64,000 nucleotides of DNA, from NCBI RefSeq assembly GCF_964355755.1, contig NC_092671.1, forward strand, positions 15,294,501 to 15,358,500, in the 5' to 3' direction. The first letter of the stretch is position 1. Every line of letters starts with the position of its first letter. This stretch comes from Antedon mediterranea. Lineage: Eukaryota; Echinodermata; Crinoidea; Comatulida; Antedonidae. The notes below the pieces were generated by a model. The model ran no database searches, was not told the origin of the DNA, and saw only the letters and a program-made list of their open reading frames with translations. Positions 1 through 12,500 of this stretch are shown one piece after another. Both the position numbers and the translations under genes were made by a program.

Positions 1-1202
1 AGCCCACTTTGTTTGCCAACAGCCAATCACCGACAGCATCAGGTTTCAGTTACAGCATGTTTTAATGATTAGGTAATAGTTTGATTTCATGAAATAAATG
101 AATATTTATATAATAGCCTTTTCACGCCTTATAATTATTTAAGTAAGCCTTTATTTCCATGTTTCCTTTTCGATTTTGTACATTTTAACAACATTGTATG
201 GGGAGCTACAAAGTTCAACCTTAGATTGAGTAGTCAAGCGATCAACCAATTACAATTGAATAATTTTAATTTTATTAATTTACCAATGAAATACATAGCC
301 TACTACAAATGGATTCTGAAATAAACTGGGATGGTGCGATGGGATTTGGTAGGGATGTCAAGAGGTACACCATCACATCAGACTCGGGCTGAGGTATAGG
401 CAGGGAGTTGTTATTAATAACAACTCCCTGGTATAGGTAGGCCTACAATTTTTGAGAATATGAGCGGGAAATTCAAATAAAATAATGTAGCCGTAGGGGG
501 TGGTACCCATACGCTTCCCAAAAAGTGTTTGCGCTATATTAGTATATAGGACCAGATATATGAATTAATTAATAATACTAAAAAATCTAAAAAATAAATC
601 TTTTTATTTAAAAAAATGTAATTGAATGAATGTTAATAAACATAAACGAAACCCATATAAATAACAATCTTTTTTATTGTGTAATAACAAGTTGATGTTA
701 TACGATATTATAATAGAGGGATTATGCCTCATTTTAGTTGTTTATGTTATTCTAAGAAAACTGCACATAGGCCTACATACATTATGTTCACTTTAGCACT
801 CTAGTATTTTAAAACATTGATGACTAGCAATTATACACGCCCGGGCGGGTTTCCTATGTAGTTTTAAAACTTCACAGTACATTCCCGATCATTTGATAAC
901 TCATTATCCAGATGCCCTAAAATGCACCCACCTCCCCAACACACACCCGCACTCGGGGATTTTTTAACTTATAATGTTAAACTTCCTGGTACAAATTCTA
1001 TTGCACACCCCGGCTTTATGACGGTTTTCAAATGCAGTTAAAACATACCCCCAGTTCACATTACTCATGTGGTCATTGATACTAACCCCAGCAAATCACT
1101 AAGCCTCCAACCCCTCTAACCTCTGCACACTGTGATTTTTTTAAATATAGTTTAAAACCTTCCCAGTACAATTGTGGTCATACAATCACGAAATATTGTG
1201 CT
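1..1202. other. Gene-free AT-rich stretch
   Basis: No ORF or exon with a recognisable product was seen. Between about 860 and 1180 there are four loosely similar segments. Each has a run like TTTAAAAC, then a C-rich patch and a 'cagtaca' motif (near 861, 975, 1033 and 1147), which looks like a degenerate tandem repeat of roughly 90-110 bp. An 'acaactccctg' inverted motif lies near 405-430. Missing 5' exons of KIFBP could lie here or further upstream, but none could be recognised. Confidence 0.5.
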
Positions 1203-1976
1203 ACCTACATTTGAGAAAGTGTGCTCCTCTTTGAGAAATTGTGCAATATGCAACATTCAGGAAATTGTGCTACCTTTTTGAGAAATAATTGTGCTAACCA
1301 TTCGGGAAATTGTGCTACCTCTTTGAGAAATTGTGCTACCCATTCGGGAAATTGTGCTACCTCTTTGAGAAATTGTGCTAACCATTCGGGAAATTGTGCT
1401 ACCTCTTTGAGAAATTGTGCTAACCATTCGAGAAATTGTGCTACCCATTCGGGAAATTGTGCTACCTCTTTGAGAAATTGTGCTACCCATTCGGGAAATT
1501 GTGCTACCTCTTTGAGAAATTGTGCTAACCATTCCGGAAATTGTGCTACCTCTTTGAGAAATTATGCAATCCTTTCGGGAAATTGTGCTACCTCTTTGAG
1601 AAATTGTGCTAACCATTTGGGAAATTGTGCTACCTCTTTGAGAAATTGTGCTAACCATTCGGGAAATTGTGCTACCTCTTTGAGAAATTGTGCTAACCAT
1701 TCGGGAAATTGTGCTACCTCTTTGAGAAATTGTGCTAACCATTTGGGAAATTGTGCTACCTCTTTGAGACATTGTGCTAACCATTCGGGAAATTGTGCTA
1801 CCTCTTTGAGAAATTGTGCTAACCATTTGAGAAATTGTGCTCCCTCTTTGAGAAATTGTGCTAACCATTCGGGAAATTGTGCTACCTCTTTGAGAAATTG
1901 TGCAATCCATTCCGAAAGTTGTGCTACTTCTTTGAGAAATTGTACGTACGGTATACCTATTTGAGAAATTGTGCTA
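1203..1976. repeat. 21-bp (42-bp higher-order) minisatellite
   Basis: About 37 tandem copies of a 21-bp unit sharing the core 'gaaattgtgcta'. Two variants alternate: one continues 'cctctttga' and the other 'accattcgg', giving a 42-bp higher-order unit. Copies diverge by a few substitutions, more so at both ends. Because 21 is a multiple of three, long open frames persist on both strands (about 247 codons on + and 217 on -). These translate into the same low-complexity repeats and are not convincing genes. Confidence 0.95.
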
Positions 1977-2133
1977 TCTTTTTCACGTTTTTTCATCCCC
2001 TTCATAATCCATATTCCTATATCTTACCATGCACCAACTCATTCCAAATGTTAAAGGATACAAGATAATACTGTGACGGGATTTAATATATGTGCCAACA
2101 ATACTTTATCGCATTATGCAGGTTCACATTTTT

Positions 2134-2213
2134 AGTCGCGTGCACGCGACTCTATAGTTCACTATGTCGGTCGGTCGGTCCGTCTGTCTGTCGGTCCGGT
2201 ATCACTATGCATG
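2134..2213. repeat. 18-bp palindrome followed by CGGT/CTGT microsatellite, copy 1
   Basis: A perfect 18-bp palindrome (agtcgcgtgcacgcgact, 2134-2151) is followed by 'agttcactatg', then an interrupted CGGT/CTGT microsatellite and 'ccggtatcactatgcat'. The same block from 'agttcactatg' onward recurs at 2769-2829. This indicates a short interspersed element or local duplication with an expandable tetranucleotide core. Confidence 0.8.
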
Positions 2214-2768
2214 TTATCGCTTTCTGACCTTATCTTGATATCAGTTTAATCTAGCTAAGTCAATTTTTCACAGTATATTCCTTATGGCCAGGAATCGATG
2301 TGGTTATGTTTTCACGGTGCGCAATAAAAAATTACGCGGTCTACGCACGATTTAACGAAATCACGTTTGTAATCATATCTTCACAACCATGAATCACAAT
2401 TAAATAAAATTTGGTACTCATAAATTTCAGGGCATAAATCATTATATGGCAATACAATTACGTGCGTAGCGCATGTAACGCATGCGTACGCGCGCTTAAA
2501 ATTTTCAAAATTTATTTTCGATGAAATAAGAGTACGTTTCAGGCAATTTTAAGCGTTTACAAAATTGCCATGAGTGCGCAGATTTTTGCGCGCGCACTGC
2601 GCGTTAAATGTTATTGCGCACTCTTTTTGCCCGATTTCTGTTTTCTTGACTTACTTTTCAACTAGAAATTACGTTATATGAGCACGTCAAAAGTGACAGG
2701 CTACGCACGTGTAAATTAAAAAAATATAAATGTTTTTAAACATTTCAACATTTTTACACATGTTCAGT

Positions 2769-2845
2769 AGTTCACTATGTCGGTCGGTCTGTCGGTCTGT
2801 CTGTCGGTCGGTCCGGTATCACTATGCATTGTAGCACGCGACTTA
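2769..2845. repeat. CGGT/CTGT microsatellite block, copy 2
   Basis: Direct repeat of 2156-2213: 'agttcactatg', an interrupted CGGT/CTGT tract, then 'ccggtatcactatgcat', followed by 'agcacgcgact', which resembles half of the palindrome flanking copy 1. The roughly 550 bp between the copies is rich in CpG-containing motifs such as 'cgcgcg' and 'gcgcac' and has no recognised gene. Confidence 0.75.
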
Positions 2846-3884
2846 ATGGCTGTTGGCCTTGTTTTTTAACGGACAGGAATTTTTTAAGAATATATACTCT
2901 ATAAAATTTAATTCAAATTAGGCCCATAATATATGTTTACATGGCAATTGTTAATTTTCAAATTAAAATAAATATATAACATGCACATACAGATTTTATT
3001 CAGTGTATTAATTACAGTATCTGATTTTTTAGTTAATCGTTAAAATAATGATATCCTGGCCTATAACAAAAATGTTCCATCTGTAACATTAACAACCATT
3101 TTTTAATATTTACTTAGACCTAATCTATTGATTACAATTCAGGAGTTACAAATTAAGAGTTAACATTTTTGGTATCATTACTTCACACAACTTAGACAAA
3201 CAAATGTCACATTAATGTGAAAAAAAAACTGAACTATTATGTATTGAGAAAAACATAAATATATATTTCCTCCATAAATGTGCATACAATTGGGGTATAC
3301 TCAAGAAAAGGGGTTTATAATTGAGACATAAAGTAACTATTATATAAAATATGATTATAAAATACAGTATTTAATTGTTTGCTTATAATTTGAAATAGTA
3401 TTACTGTACTATTTATTATAGGCCTATATATTTAACATTAGAGGGGTGGCAAATCCATAGAGATCATTTTGAGATCTCAGCTGAAGAACATGAAATAGTT
3501 TATAAATATAGTTTTAATTTCAAAACAAAAGTTTTTGCTTTTCCAGCGATTTTAGTCTGGGTGCACAAAACACAAATTTTTATTTTAAACTCATCTCTAC
3601 AGTTCATTCTTTGGCTCCCTGCTGTTAGATTAGAACTGACCTTGCTAACCACAAGGCCACTTGCATTCTTTAATTTTGTGTGCAAAAAATTTACCCATGG
3701 TATAATGGTGGTTTCTAAATACAATGAGTGACCAATTCCAAAATAGGCTGTGCATTGCAGCCAATCAGAAGCAAGGAAGGCTGAGCCTGGAAGATGAACA
3801 AGGTGTTACGTGATTTATTAATTGCCTAAGACATTAATGACTGGCTTTAGGCAAAAATAAACAAGTAAGATGCCAGAGGCAAAA
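2846..3884. other. Gene-free AT-rich stretch
   Basis: Very AT-rich sequence. The only ORF-like segment (minus strand, 3500-3724) is short, shows no family resemblance and has no splice or codon signal that I trust. Nothing else was recognised. Confidence 0.45.
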
Positions 3885-4420
3885 GCTCACGCTAAATAGG
3901 GCTCGTTCTCCTAATGGTCCCATGAGGACTACTCATTCAGAAGCTATAGCGTGCAGCAGTTATAGTATCTAAGGCCGACAGTTTTGCTACTTTGTAAACT
4001 CGACTATAATTTATAGATCCCAGCTGCTGGACCCAAAAAACGTCTGGGAAAAGGGAGTCTAAGAGGGCTCACGGTTGAACGATTTTGGATTCTCGTCCTT
4101 TGATTGGTTGCCGCGAATCAACAGATTGTGGAAGAATTTTCTCACTTGTACTACCGTGAAGTCACGTTGTCTCTAGAGGGTATTCTGCTGCATGCCTACG
4201 GGTTGAGGTCACACACACACAGCACATTAAAGTTCAAAATTGACCATTTTTTAATGGACATGTGATTCATAATTAAAGTACTATCTTTGATTTGTATGTA
4301 TTGTTGTGATTAAAGGACATCTTTTTGATAATTAATCATAAATATATCTGAAGAAATAACAATGATTAATTTTAAAATGTAGAGCAGCGTTTTTTGTAAG
4401 AAATATTTCTTGTTTAATAT
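3885..4420 (+). repeat. Dispersed repeat, copy A (inverted partner at 35.3-36.0 kb)
   Basis: The segment is matched in reverse complement by 35345-36030. Shared blocks include 'gcagcagttatag', 'cgactataa', 'cagctgctggacccaaaaaa', 'gattttggattct', 'cctttgattggttg' and 'aatcaacagattg', and near the far end 'gcgttttttgtaagaaata'. The ends match well and the middle is diverged, as expected for two old copies of one mobile element. No terminal inverted repeat or coding capacity was identified. Confidence 0.75.
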
Positions 4421-4757
4421 ATGTTGAATAACAACAAAAAAAAACAATATTCACAAAAAAAAATCAAGACTCCCTTGAGTCTGCCTATGTATAGTAAATC
4501 TTACATTAATAAATGTCAACAATTAAAATAATTGGATTTTTTTATAGAATTGGGATCGATTAAAAATATTCATTGGTTGAGCAGGCCATCAGTTCATCCA
4601 GGGAGATGTATCTCTCCCTTTTGTTCCCACATTTATGTTTCCTGATGATGACATTTAATAACATTACAATAACACAGTATCTTTTTTGTATTGTCTATTA
4701 TTACCACTATTACTTAAAATATAATGATTATGATAATTTTTTTTTCTCAATGCATAG

Positions 4758-7700
4758 ATGGCAATACTTTGGAACACAAGAAATGACAATGAAAAAGCTT
4801 TGCAAATTTTACTGGTAAATCATATTTGTAAAGTAAAATAATTTGGTTCTGAATAGTAGGTAGATATGTGAATGTACTGTACACCTTCTATCAGAAAATA
4901 AAGTGGGTAGGCCAATGTAATGATAAATTGAGGAATTCCTGTAGCCACCTCAGTTATTGTAATATGCACACAATTTTGTTATTAATAAATTGTTATTATT
5001 TTTGTTTTCTTGCAGAATGCACAGGATTTGTATAATAAATATAAAAATGAAGTTGATAAAGCACCTATTTACATACATGAGTGAGTTCACTAAATTATTG
5101 GTATGGTATAATTGTATATCAGTGTTTCCCCAAAAAACATTTTTATTTTATATCACCATGTATCATAGAACAATTGAGATAATTCATGATGGTCCTTCGT
5201 TGTAAGATCATCTACAGTTACTCTTATTTCCTGAAATTCTGTATTTCATCTCAACAAAATATTTGTTTTTTTAAATTTTAGACTGTTGGATAGCGAGGAG
5301 AAAAGCGATCACGAAAGATGGCAGGAGTTTGAAAAAGTATACACTCACACATTGTATTACCTAGCTCAGGTATATGGTGCTCAGAACGAAAATCACAAGG
5401 TAAATTACTGTGAAAAAATACCCTTTTTAAGGGTCAAACTCTTTAAAGGACCATATTTATTAACTGGCTAGATGTATTCATTGACCACATTTATTTTCTT
5501 TTCATAACATTGTTCTTTGTATTACCTTTTAGTCTGCAAGTTACTGCCAAATAACACTACAAAGGCAGCTAAAGTATGATCAGTACGAGCCTCTAGAATG
5601 GGCTTTGAACTGCGCCACCCTTTCACAATATTACATCTGCCAATCAAACTATACGCAAGCTAGGCATTGTCTGGGTAAGTTATATATTTTGTAACCACGG
5701 AAAAATACATATGTTCTTTTGTCAACTTTCCATGGTAGAATTTCCCACTTGGCCACCTTCTCCACCTCGAATCCAAAACGATACAATAGCCCATTATCAG
5801 CTCTTACTAAAAATTTTATAAGCTAGGCATGACACACTTTTACTAAGATCCTTATGAATATGTGTTTATATTTTTCTACATTACATATTTTCTTCTTTTA
5901 GCAAGTGCTAGCTTTATATTTTCTTTAAATAAAGACAAAGGGGAGAAAAAGACTGATGAAGATGAAGAGCAGAGAAGATTGGAAGACATTGCCAATCGTG
6001 AGGCTGACTTGTACAGATGCTGGACCAAATATTGCATCTCATTACTTCAAGATTCCAGGTGTGTCCCACTCTTCATGTTTTTGTACACACTGTTGTTAGA
6101 TGACTTGTTTAATGATTATGGTAGAGTGTGAATGAAATAAACCATTACTTCACACTATTATTTTCCAGAGAAAAACTACTCGTTGAGAATGCTGATGAAA
6201 CCAGAAAAGAAAAACAAGAAAATGATGATGATGTTGATGAAAATAAAAAACTACATGAAAGGTTTGAAAGCTTAGAACTGACGTCTTTAGAAAGTGAAGT
6301 TACTGACCAATATGTTACAGTATTTGAAGAGGTAAAGTATAATGTAAAAATGTCACAGACAAGTCTCGAACCCATGCTTCTCACATGCTAATCCAATACC
6401 TCTTACCATTATGCCATAACATTTATTGACTTGAATTAATGTTTAAATATTTAATTATATTTGTTTTTGTTTGATTTTGTTTTTAGGCTAGATGTGTGTT
6501 TTTAGCAGCACAGAAGTGGATAGGAGAATCAAAAAGATTTTACGAATTTGATGGATTTGTTTCAGAAAATATAGAAATTGTCAAGGTAAGCAAACAATAT
6601 AGTAATAATTATTTTCATAATTAAAATAAATTACTGAAAATAATAGTTTTAGTCAAGCTTGTTTTATAACAGTATGTAAATCATTTTTTGTAAACAACAA
6701 CAACAGTGGCCAATGGGAAGAGATTTGAATAGTTGTTACTAAATGTGATTGGTCAGATTTTGCCTCAATCTAACATTATTATTTCTGTTTAGGATCACAG
6801 TACGTTATTTAAATTATTAGCTTTCTTTGAGCTTGATCCAGAACGAAAGTGTAAGATGTACAAACGCAGAGTAGACATGTTACAGAATGTTATCAAGCAA
6901 TTAAATCCACAACATTTCCTGCTATTGTGTAGGCAACTGATATTTGAAAGTGCTGAAATTTATAGGTAAGCATCTTAAGCTCTGTCTACACTATCAAACT
7001 TCATGTGACAAAAAAATGTTATGTGCCCATATATGGACATGATGATGTCATATCACTACCATATTTGGGCATATCACTACCATATTTGAGTACATCAAAC
7101 TGGTTTGACAGTGTAGAGAGATCTTTAGAAGAGGAGGTTGGATGGTTTGGTTCATTCTAAAGTCGGTTTAACCGAAGAGTTTACATATAGATTGGCTAGA
7201 GGGCAGACTCTTGTCTAGCATTTTTTGTATAATGTGTTAGCGTTTATATGCTCAACACGCTTAGTTGTGTAACGTATGTTACAATGTAAAGAATACCTCT
7301 CACAGTGATACCCTCAACACATGCGTAATAGTGAGCAACTGCATAGGGGCGTATCAACTGATTCATTGCAGCCGCCATCTTTTTGGTTGGCTCCCTCTCC
7401 ATGAAGAATCATTTTTCTAACTGCGATAACATTTAATTGGATTTCAGTCTATAGCCAATCTATATTACTATGGGTTTTTAACACTGATGCTTCTAATTTT
7501 AATTGTTTTAATAGTGAGATGGTGGATTTCAAAATCAGTATAGCAGAAGAGGCACCTCCTGCCAGTCAGCATGCCGTTAAAAAGATCAATATGCTGTATG
7601 TATTATTTTTTTGTATGTTTGAAGATTTGCATAGCAATAAAAAATATAGTAAAGTTGAAAATGTAATTATCATTCTAACATATATATTGTAGAATGATAA

Positions 7701-9143
7701 CCAAAATGTTTAGTATAATGGTGTACATTGCAACAAACCTAGTTTTACTAGAGTTTTATTCTAGGCTTTGAGTAAATAGTTTAAACTTTGTTTTTCAGTA
7801 TTATGAATTCAATTGGCCAATACCAAGCATTTATAAGTAAGTTGTATATTTAATGTAATTAAATATGATTTATAATGGCTTGTTTGAAAAATTGTGAATA
7901 TAAAATATATTGTGGGTGTATACTCTTACTTTGTAATCCGTTTTAGATTCTTTGCGTAAACCTGATGAAACAATGCCCGATACTCTAGAAGAAGATGTGG
8001 TTAGACCAGCAATGGTTGCATACTTTTGTATGGGAAGGCTGTAAGTAGGCTTATTAAGTTTTTTAAAAGCCCTACTAAATACCATAGTAAAGTAGTTTGT
8101 GGTGCATCATGTGTATCCAGAAGGAAGTACTACGTCTCAATGTTTCAGCTGTTAGACTACAACCATCTTCGGAGTAATAGGCATGGTGTACCTCAAACCT
8201 TATTTTATCATATAATTTTCTGTTATAATATTTTGATTTTGTAATCAGTACCCTTTCACATTGCCTAGCAAAAATGTACACACACACTCGGGCGTCAACA
8301 CCAACGTTTTGTATGCTTTGTGCGCCCTGGTGTGTGTGAACAAGAGTTTTGCTAGCCGATGTGAAAGGGTTATAAGTACCACATAATATAAAGCTCAAAG
8401 TTGTACCCTTATGGATAATGTAATGTATTTGTAAATGTCATTTTTTAAAGGTATTCTAAACTCATAGGTGATCCTAGGAATAAAGTGGAGAATCTTAGAC
8501 ACAGGTAAGAAAAGTTCTTTTTCATTCTGAAATAGGTTCTGATATTCTATGCTCATGTTATGCACATAATAGTATACACTAAATGGGTTATAAATGGGTT
8601 TTCTCGTTGTAAAAAGAAAAGGTGTGACACCGATGTCATAAAGCTATCACTATCAAACTAGTTTGACAACAAAATGTAATGTGCCTAAATATGGTAGTGA
8701 TTTGACATCATCGTATCCATATATGGGCACACCACATAAAGTTTGATAGTGCAGACAGAACTGAGCAAAAATATAAAAAAAAGGTAATTACTGCCTTTGG
8801 ATGCAACACATGCCAGATTGAATATAGGTATTTTATTTATTTATTTGCTTTGTTTTAGTGTTATGCAATACAAAGAAGTTGTTGACTATTGCAAGAGGCA
8901 CCCTGATGTAAAGAGACTAGTTGAGGTAGGCAAAATAATGAGTTCAAATAATATATCGCATGTGATTGGTCAAATTACTTGCATTGGGTCCAGGTTGGGA
9001 ACTCACTCTGAAATTGTTGCTGTTCATCACTGTCATGTTTATCAATTCTTTCATTGTTTTTGCAGGCAGAGCTAGATATATGCGAAGAGATGGTACAGCT
9101 TCTTCCAGCACGCATTGATCAACTTATTTCAGGATTTAATTGA
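4758..9143 (+). CDS. KIFBP: KIF-binding protein (KIFBP), 14 coding exons, 5' end missing
   Basis: KIFBP is a helical TPR-like protein that binds kinesin motor domains and restrains their microtubule binding, affecting mitochondrial and axonal transport. Exons: 4758-4814, 5016-5080, 5282-5399, 5533-5674, 5902-6058, 6169-6331, 6487-6585, 6793-6965, 7515-7595, 7799-7836, 7947-8040, 8451-8504, 8859-8925, 9066-9143. All have AG/GT borders and matching phases, giving 461 codons plus TGA. Recognisable family blocks are FEKVYTHTLYYLAQVY, EWALNCATLSQYYI, QARHCL, RCWTKYCISLLQ, DHSTLFKLLAFFE, EEDVVRPAMVAYF and YKEVVDYCKRHPD. Human KIFBP is 621 aa, so about 160 N-terminal residues are absent and should lie upstream. 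The ATG at 4758 sits directly on an acceptor inside a conserved block and is not taken as the start. Human KIFBP has 7 exons, so this gene is more intron-rich. Identity is secure; the exact borders are my manual splice calls. Confidence 0.93.
6355..6424 (-). pseudogene. tRNA-like sequence in a KIFBP intron
   Basis: Read on the minus strand, the segment has an A-box-like block (tggcataatggtaagagg, 6399-6416) and a B-box-like block (gggttcgagact, 6362-6373) at normal tRNA spacing. The T-loop TTCGAGA is intact but its stem relies on G-T pairs, and the acceptor stem cannot be drawn cleanly. It is most likely a tRNA pseudogene or the head of a tRNA-derived SINE rather than a functional tRNA. Confidence 0.45.
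6978..7123 (+). mobile_element. Short TIR element (MITE), family M1 copy 1, in a KIFBP intron
   Basis: A 146-bp element whose ends are inverted: left 'agctctgtctacactatcaa', and right end reverse-complementing to nearly the same sequence. The interior reads 'gtgcccatatatgg' and 'catatcactaccatatttg'. Related copies lie at 8637-8763 (opposite orientation) and 36868-37015 (same orientation). It has no coding capacity. The structure fits a non-autonomous DNA transposon; superfamily not assigned. Confidence 0.8.
7183..7467. mobile_element. About 285-bp segment bounded by inverted repeats, in a KIFBP intron
   Basis: The left end contains 'acatatagattggctagag' and the right end 'tctatagccaatctatatt', which is its near-perfect reverse complement. 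The interior is non-coding. The arrangement resembles a small TIR element sitting just after MITE copy M1-1 in the same intron. No target duplication was confirmed. Confidence 0.5.
8250..8370. mobile_element. 121-bp foldback element in a KIFBP intron
   Basis: Begins 'accctttcacattgcctagc' and ends with the inverted counterpart (about 22 of 24 positions pair, 8347-8370), with a second pairing of 'cacacacac' and 'gtgtgtgtg' further in. The whole segment could fold into one hairpin. It is a foldback MITE or hairpin insertion between KIFBP exons 8040 and 8451. Confidence 0.7.
8637..8763 (-). mobile_element. MITE family M1 copy 2, in a KIFBP intron
   Basis: Reverse-complement relative of 6978-7123. 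It has 'ctatcactatcaaactagtt' at the left and 'gtttgatagtgcagacaga' at the right, with the interior 'atatggtagtgatttgacat' and 'ccatatatgggca' matching in inverse orientation. It is about 20 bp shorter than copy 1. It lies in the intron before the exon at 8859. Confidence 0.75.
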
Positions 9144-9590
9144 AACTGTGTAAGAGTCGAATACAGTAGTACGCGTCGTCTGATGCCAAAACCATGAAGA
9201 AATATTGCTATTTATAAGCCATATTTGTTCAAATAATTGCAAAATAGGTTTGCTGATACATGCTTTCCAAATCATTGAACCCAGATTTGTTGGGAGACTG
9301 AACAATGTGTTGCTTTTTCCAGGATTGGTGAAGGCACCTGCTGTCCTGAATCAGTGTCAACTATTTGCTGTGTAATATGTAAATCAAGTCAAATGCACAA
9401 TGAGCCAATCAGTGGTCTGGGCAATATATAGGTATGCCAAACTGCAGGCTTGAAATAGAAAAATGTAGTTTGTGTAAAGTGTCATTTCAATCCATGGTAT
9501 AGTTTCAACGCCTTTATAATAACCATTTATTTTAAAGTGATGTACAACTTGCTATCATTTGTGTATGTATGTTGAAAACAATTAGCAAAT

Positions 9591-9596
9591 AATAAA
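9591..9596 (+). terminator. Candidate KIFBP polyadenylation signal
   Basis: A canonical AATAAA hexamer lies about 450 bp after the KIFBP stop codon, following a gene-free stretch consistent with a 3' UTR. It is the first well-placed hexamer seen downstream; use is inferred. Confidence 0.5.
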
Positions 9597-9599
9597 ACA

Positions 9600-12500
9600 A
9601 AAGATGACACAGGAGAAAATGTTCATCAGATCTATTGGAATACTATAGCCTCACATTGATCTGTACAACGAATGAGAAATACATGTATTCCATTTAAATT
9701 ACACAAGGTATGTACAGAGTTAACAACACATGGCGAACAACAAACATTATAGTGCTACCCTCTTACAGACATTCCCTACACCAATCGTGATTAAGTGCAT
9801 CCACAACTAACGATCGGTTTACGCTCAGCCTAGCACGCAACATACCAGCGCACGTTGCGAATAACGTGGCAATAGGATGGTACGTGCCACCGGCTGATGC
9901 GTCTTGTTACTGGGCATCGGCGTATGTCACTAAATTAAGTGCACATCGCTTATTAGGAGTAGTCCCAATGTCCGCAATCACCACCCCTCCCCGTTGTTTA
10001 TTTATTCACCAAATTGAAATAAAATGCCAATAATATGAAACTGGGTAGAGACAGGATACAAAACAACTATATGCATTTACTATTGCCATCATACTATCAT
10101 TGTTAAAATGTAAATAAAATAATGACATGTGGGAAATTGACATAACAATCGCTACATGGTTTAAAATGCTTAAAACTAAGAAGCCTCGTAAACCTCACAA
10201 CACCATACAATTAATACATATAATAATGTTTTAAAATAACGATATCGACAAATTGGTCAAAAAACACTTCCGGAATTTACAAATACAGCAATGTGAAATA
10301 AACCCCAATAAATTAGAAATGAAAACAATTTGATACAACTAATGAAAGAGGAGCACCCACAAACCACTTATGTTAGTGCAAGGCATTGGTAGCATGTAAT
10401 GCTGTACTTAGATCTTAGTAATCACTTCTTTCACTTACATATTGGCCCGGTAAGTAGCACCTTAATTGTTTACACATCAAATTAAACTTTTACAAAAGGA
10501 AAATTATGAGCTCATAATAGCATGTTATATTATATCAACAGTTTGGTTTTTCTAAACTTATCTTATCAGTTAATTTCAATCAAGTTGATTTATACATGGT
10601 TTTGGCTTACACAAAATATAGTGGTGTATTGCATGAGACTTGATTGGTACATAGCTAGCTCCCAAAATGATGCACTCTACTAAACCATTAGTAAAATATC
10701 ATAGCCGAATGAAAAACGAGACTAGGTATGCATTTGATGAAATGGGTCAGTCTCTAATGCGTATGAATATATTGCAATGGAAAAAGGAGTTAAAAAGTGA
10801 CAACGTCCTGATGGTTGGCATACACATCAGCATGTGCGCGAAACCCATAAGTTTATGGGTATTGTCTATTTTACGGTGTTGGGTAATAAAGATGATTAGT
10901 ATAATGATTGGCAATCTGATGTTCCAAAAATTGTGTACTATCATTATTGAACTTCTAATGGTATTGACTGAACAACCGACAAATCACGATAATTTTGTTG
11001 TTAATTGACCATGATTACCAAATAATCCATTTAAGGTAATGTACCACAATATGTTGCTCTACTTGTGGCATAGCAACACATATTTGGAACACACCAAAAG
11101 TGGAAATACCAAATGAGCAGTATGTACAAAAAAGGTTACACTGTATCCACCATTAGAAATATATCAAACCATGGTATTTACAGCACCACCATATAGTGGT
11201 GTACAATTACCAATGTACCCATGTACCAATATAGTGGTGTACAATAACCAATGTACTTTAACTGAAATATCTACTACACCATATACAAGGTACTTTTTCC
11301 ATACATCATATACTATGTGGTACATACATCAATGTAAAGGTGTACACACTACCATTGTAGTACACTATCAAAAACAAGATATGGATACTTTGAAAAAGTT
11401 AGCTTATTTCCGATTCATCAAATGAGTTCGCGGTTTTATGTGGATATCCCAACAAGAAGAAAAAAATGCACTTTACCAATTGTTCACATTAAGCTCAGTT
11501 TTCTTAAAACAACAAGGTATACAAGAGTGGTACCAATCATGCCTACATACAATACACAACAGAGGTATGGCGTGTACATGAAACAGCCAATTTATGAATA
11601 TCATTGCACTATGCATATTCTCAACAACCAGCTGCTAAACAGCACATTAAAATAAAATAATTGTATTCTATTAAAAAAAAAACACCCTATAATGTAGCCA
11701 TCAAACAAATCAACAACTATCTAAATTGTAGTTATCCTACATGTTTGCCGATATGTCCACTCTCTCTAACGCAGTCTTGACGTTCACTGTCCAATACAAT
11801 ACAGCTTACAAACTGTAGTAAACATACATTGGTATAATAACATGACATGAAAAAAGAACAAGTGTTTTTTGAATAGTCAATCAGTGCACAAAATATGTAA
11901 GTGAGATACTGACATCTAAATTACCAGGTGGGTGTATCGTTTAAACACCAGATTTGATTCAAGGTGGATCAATTAAAAAAAACAGCACAATCTAATATTC
12001 AATCACGTATTGCTCATAATGTGGACATCATCTTGTCCGACCAGTCAAGTCATTCTAATTTATACCGATTGCTCCTTCCGTATTACAGTTAAAATTCTGG
12101 TTTGTTTGAAAAACCAGTAAAAATCATTAAACAATTGTAAAATGTTCAGTCAATTAGATGCAACAATACAGCACCTTTAAAATATCACATTAATAAGCTA
12201 AATAATTCAAATTTCATATATTATGAATAAAATTGCAAATTAATTTTAACAAAATAGAAAAAAAAAATCAATACAAGTCTACATTTTAAAGTGGACTGCT
12301 ATTAAACCTGTCATGTCAATAAGATAAACAGGTGACAGATACCACTAGACATCTGCCTAAAGTTTATCTCTACATTGTTAGTACAATACAACTTCTAAAT
12401 TTTATATTTTCCACAACAAAGGAATTGTTTAATTTATTAATGTTGCCTCTGTTGCTTTTACAATCTACTGAATACAGTTTCTAAAGTTAGGTGCGATTTA

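Noticed and set aside
1221-1964. Long ORFs on both strands over the minisatellite
   Set aside because: The translations are pure 7-residue repeats, arise in several frames at once and follow from a 21-bp repeat unit.
10667-11008. 113-codon plus-strand ORF
   Set aside because: AT-rich low-complexity composition, no recognisable motif or splice context; it overlaps equally unconvincing minus-strand ORFs.
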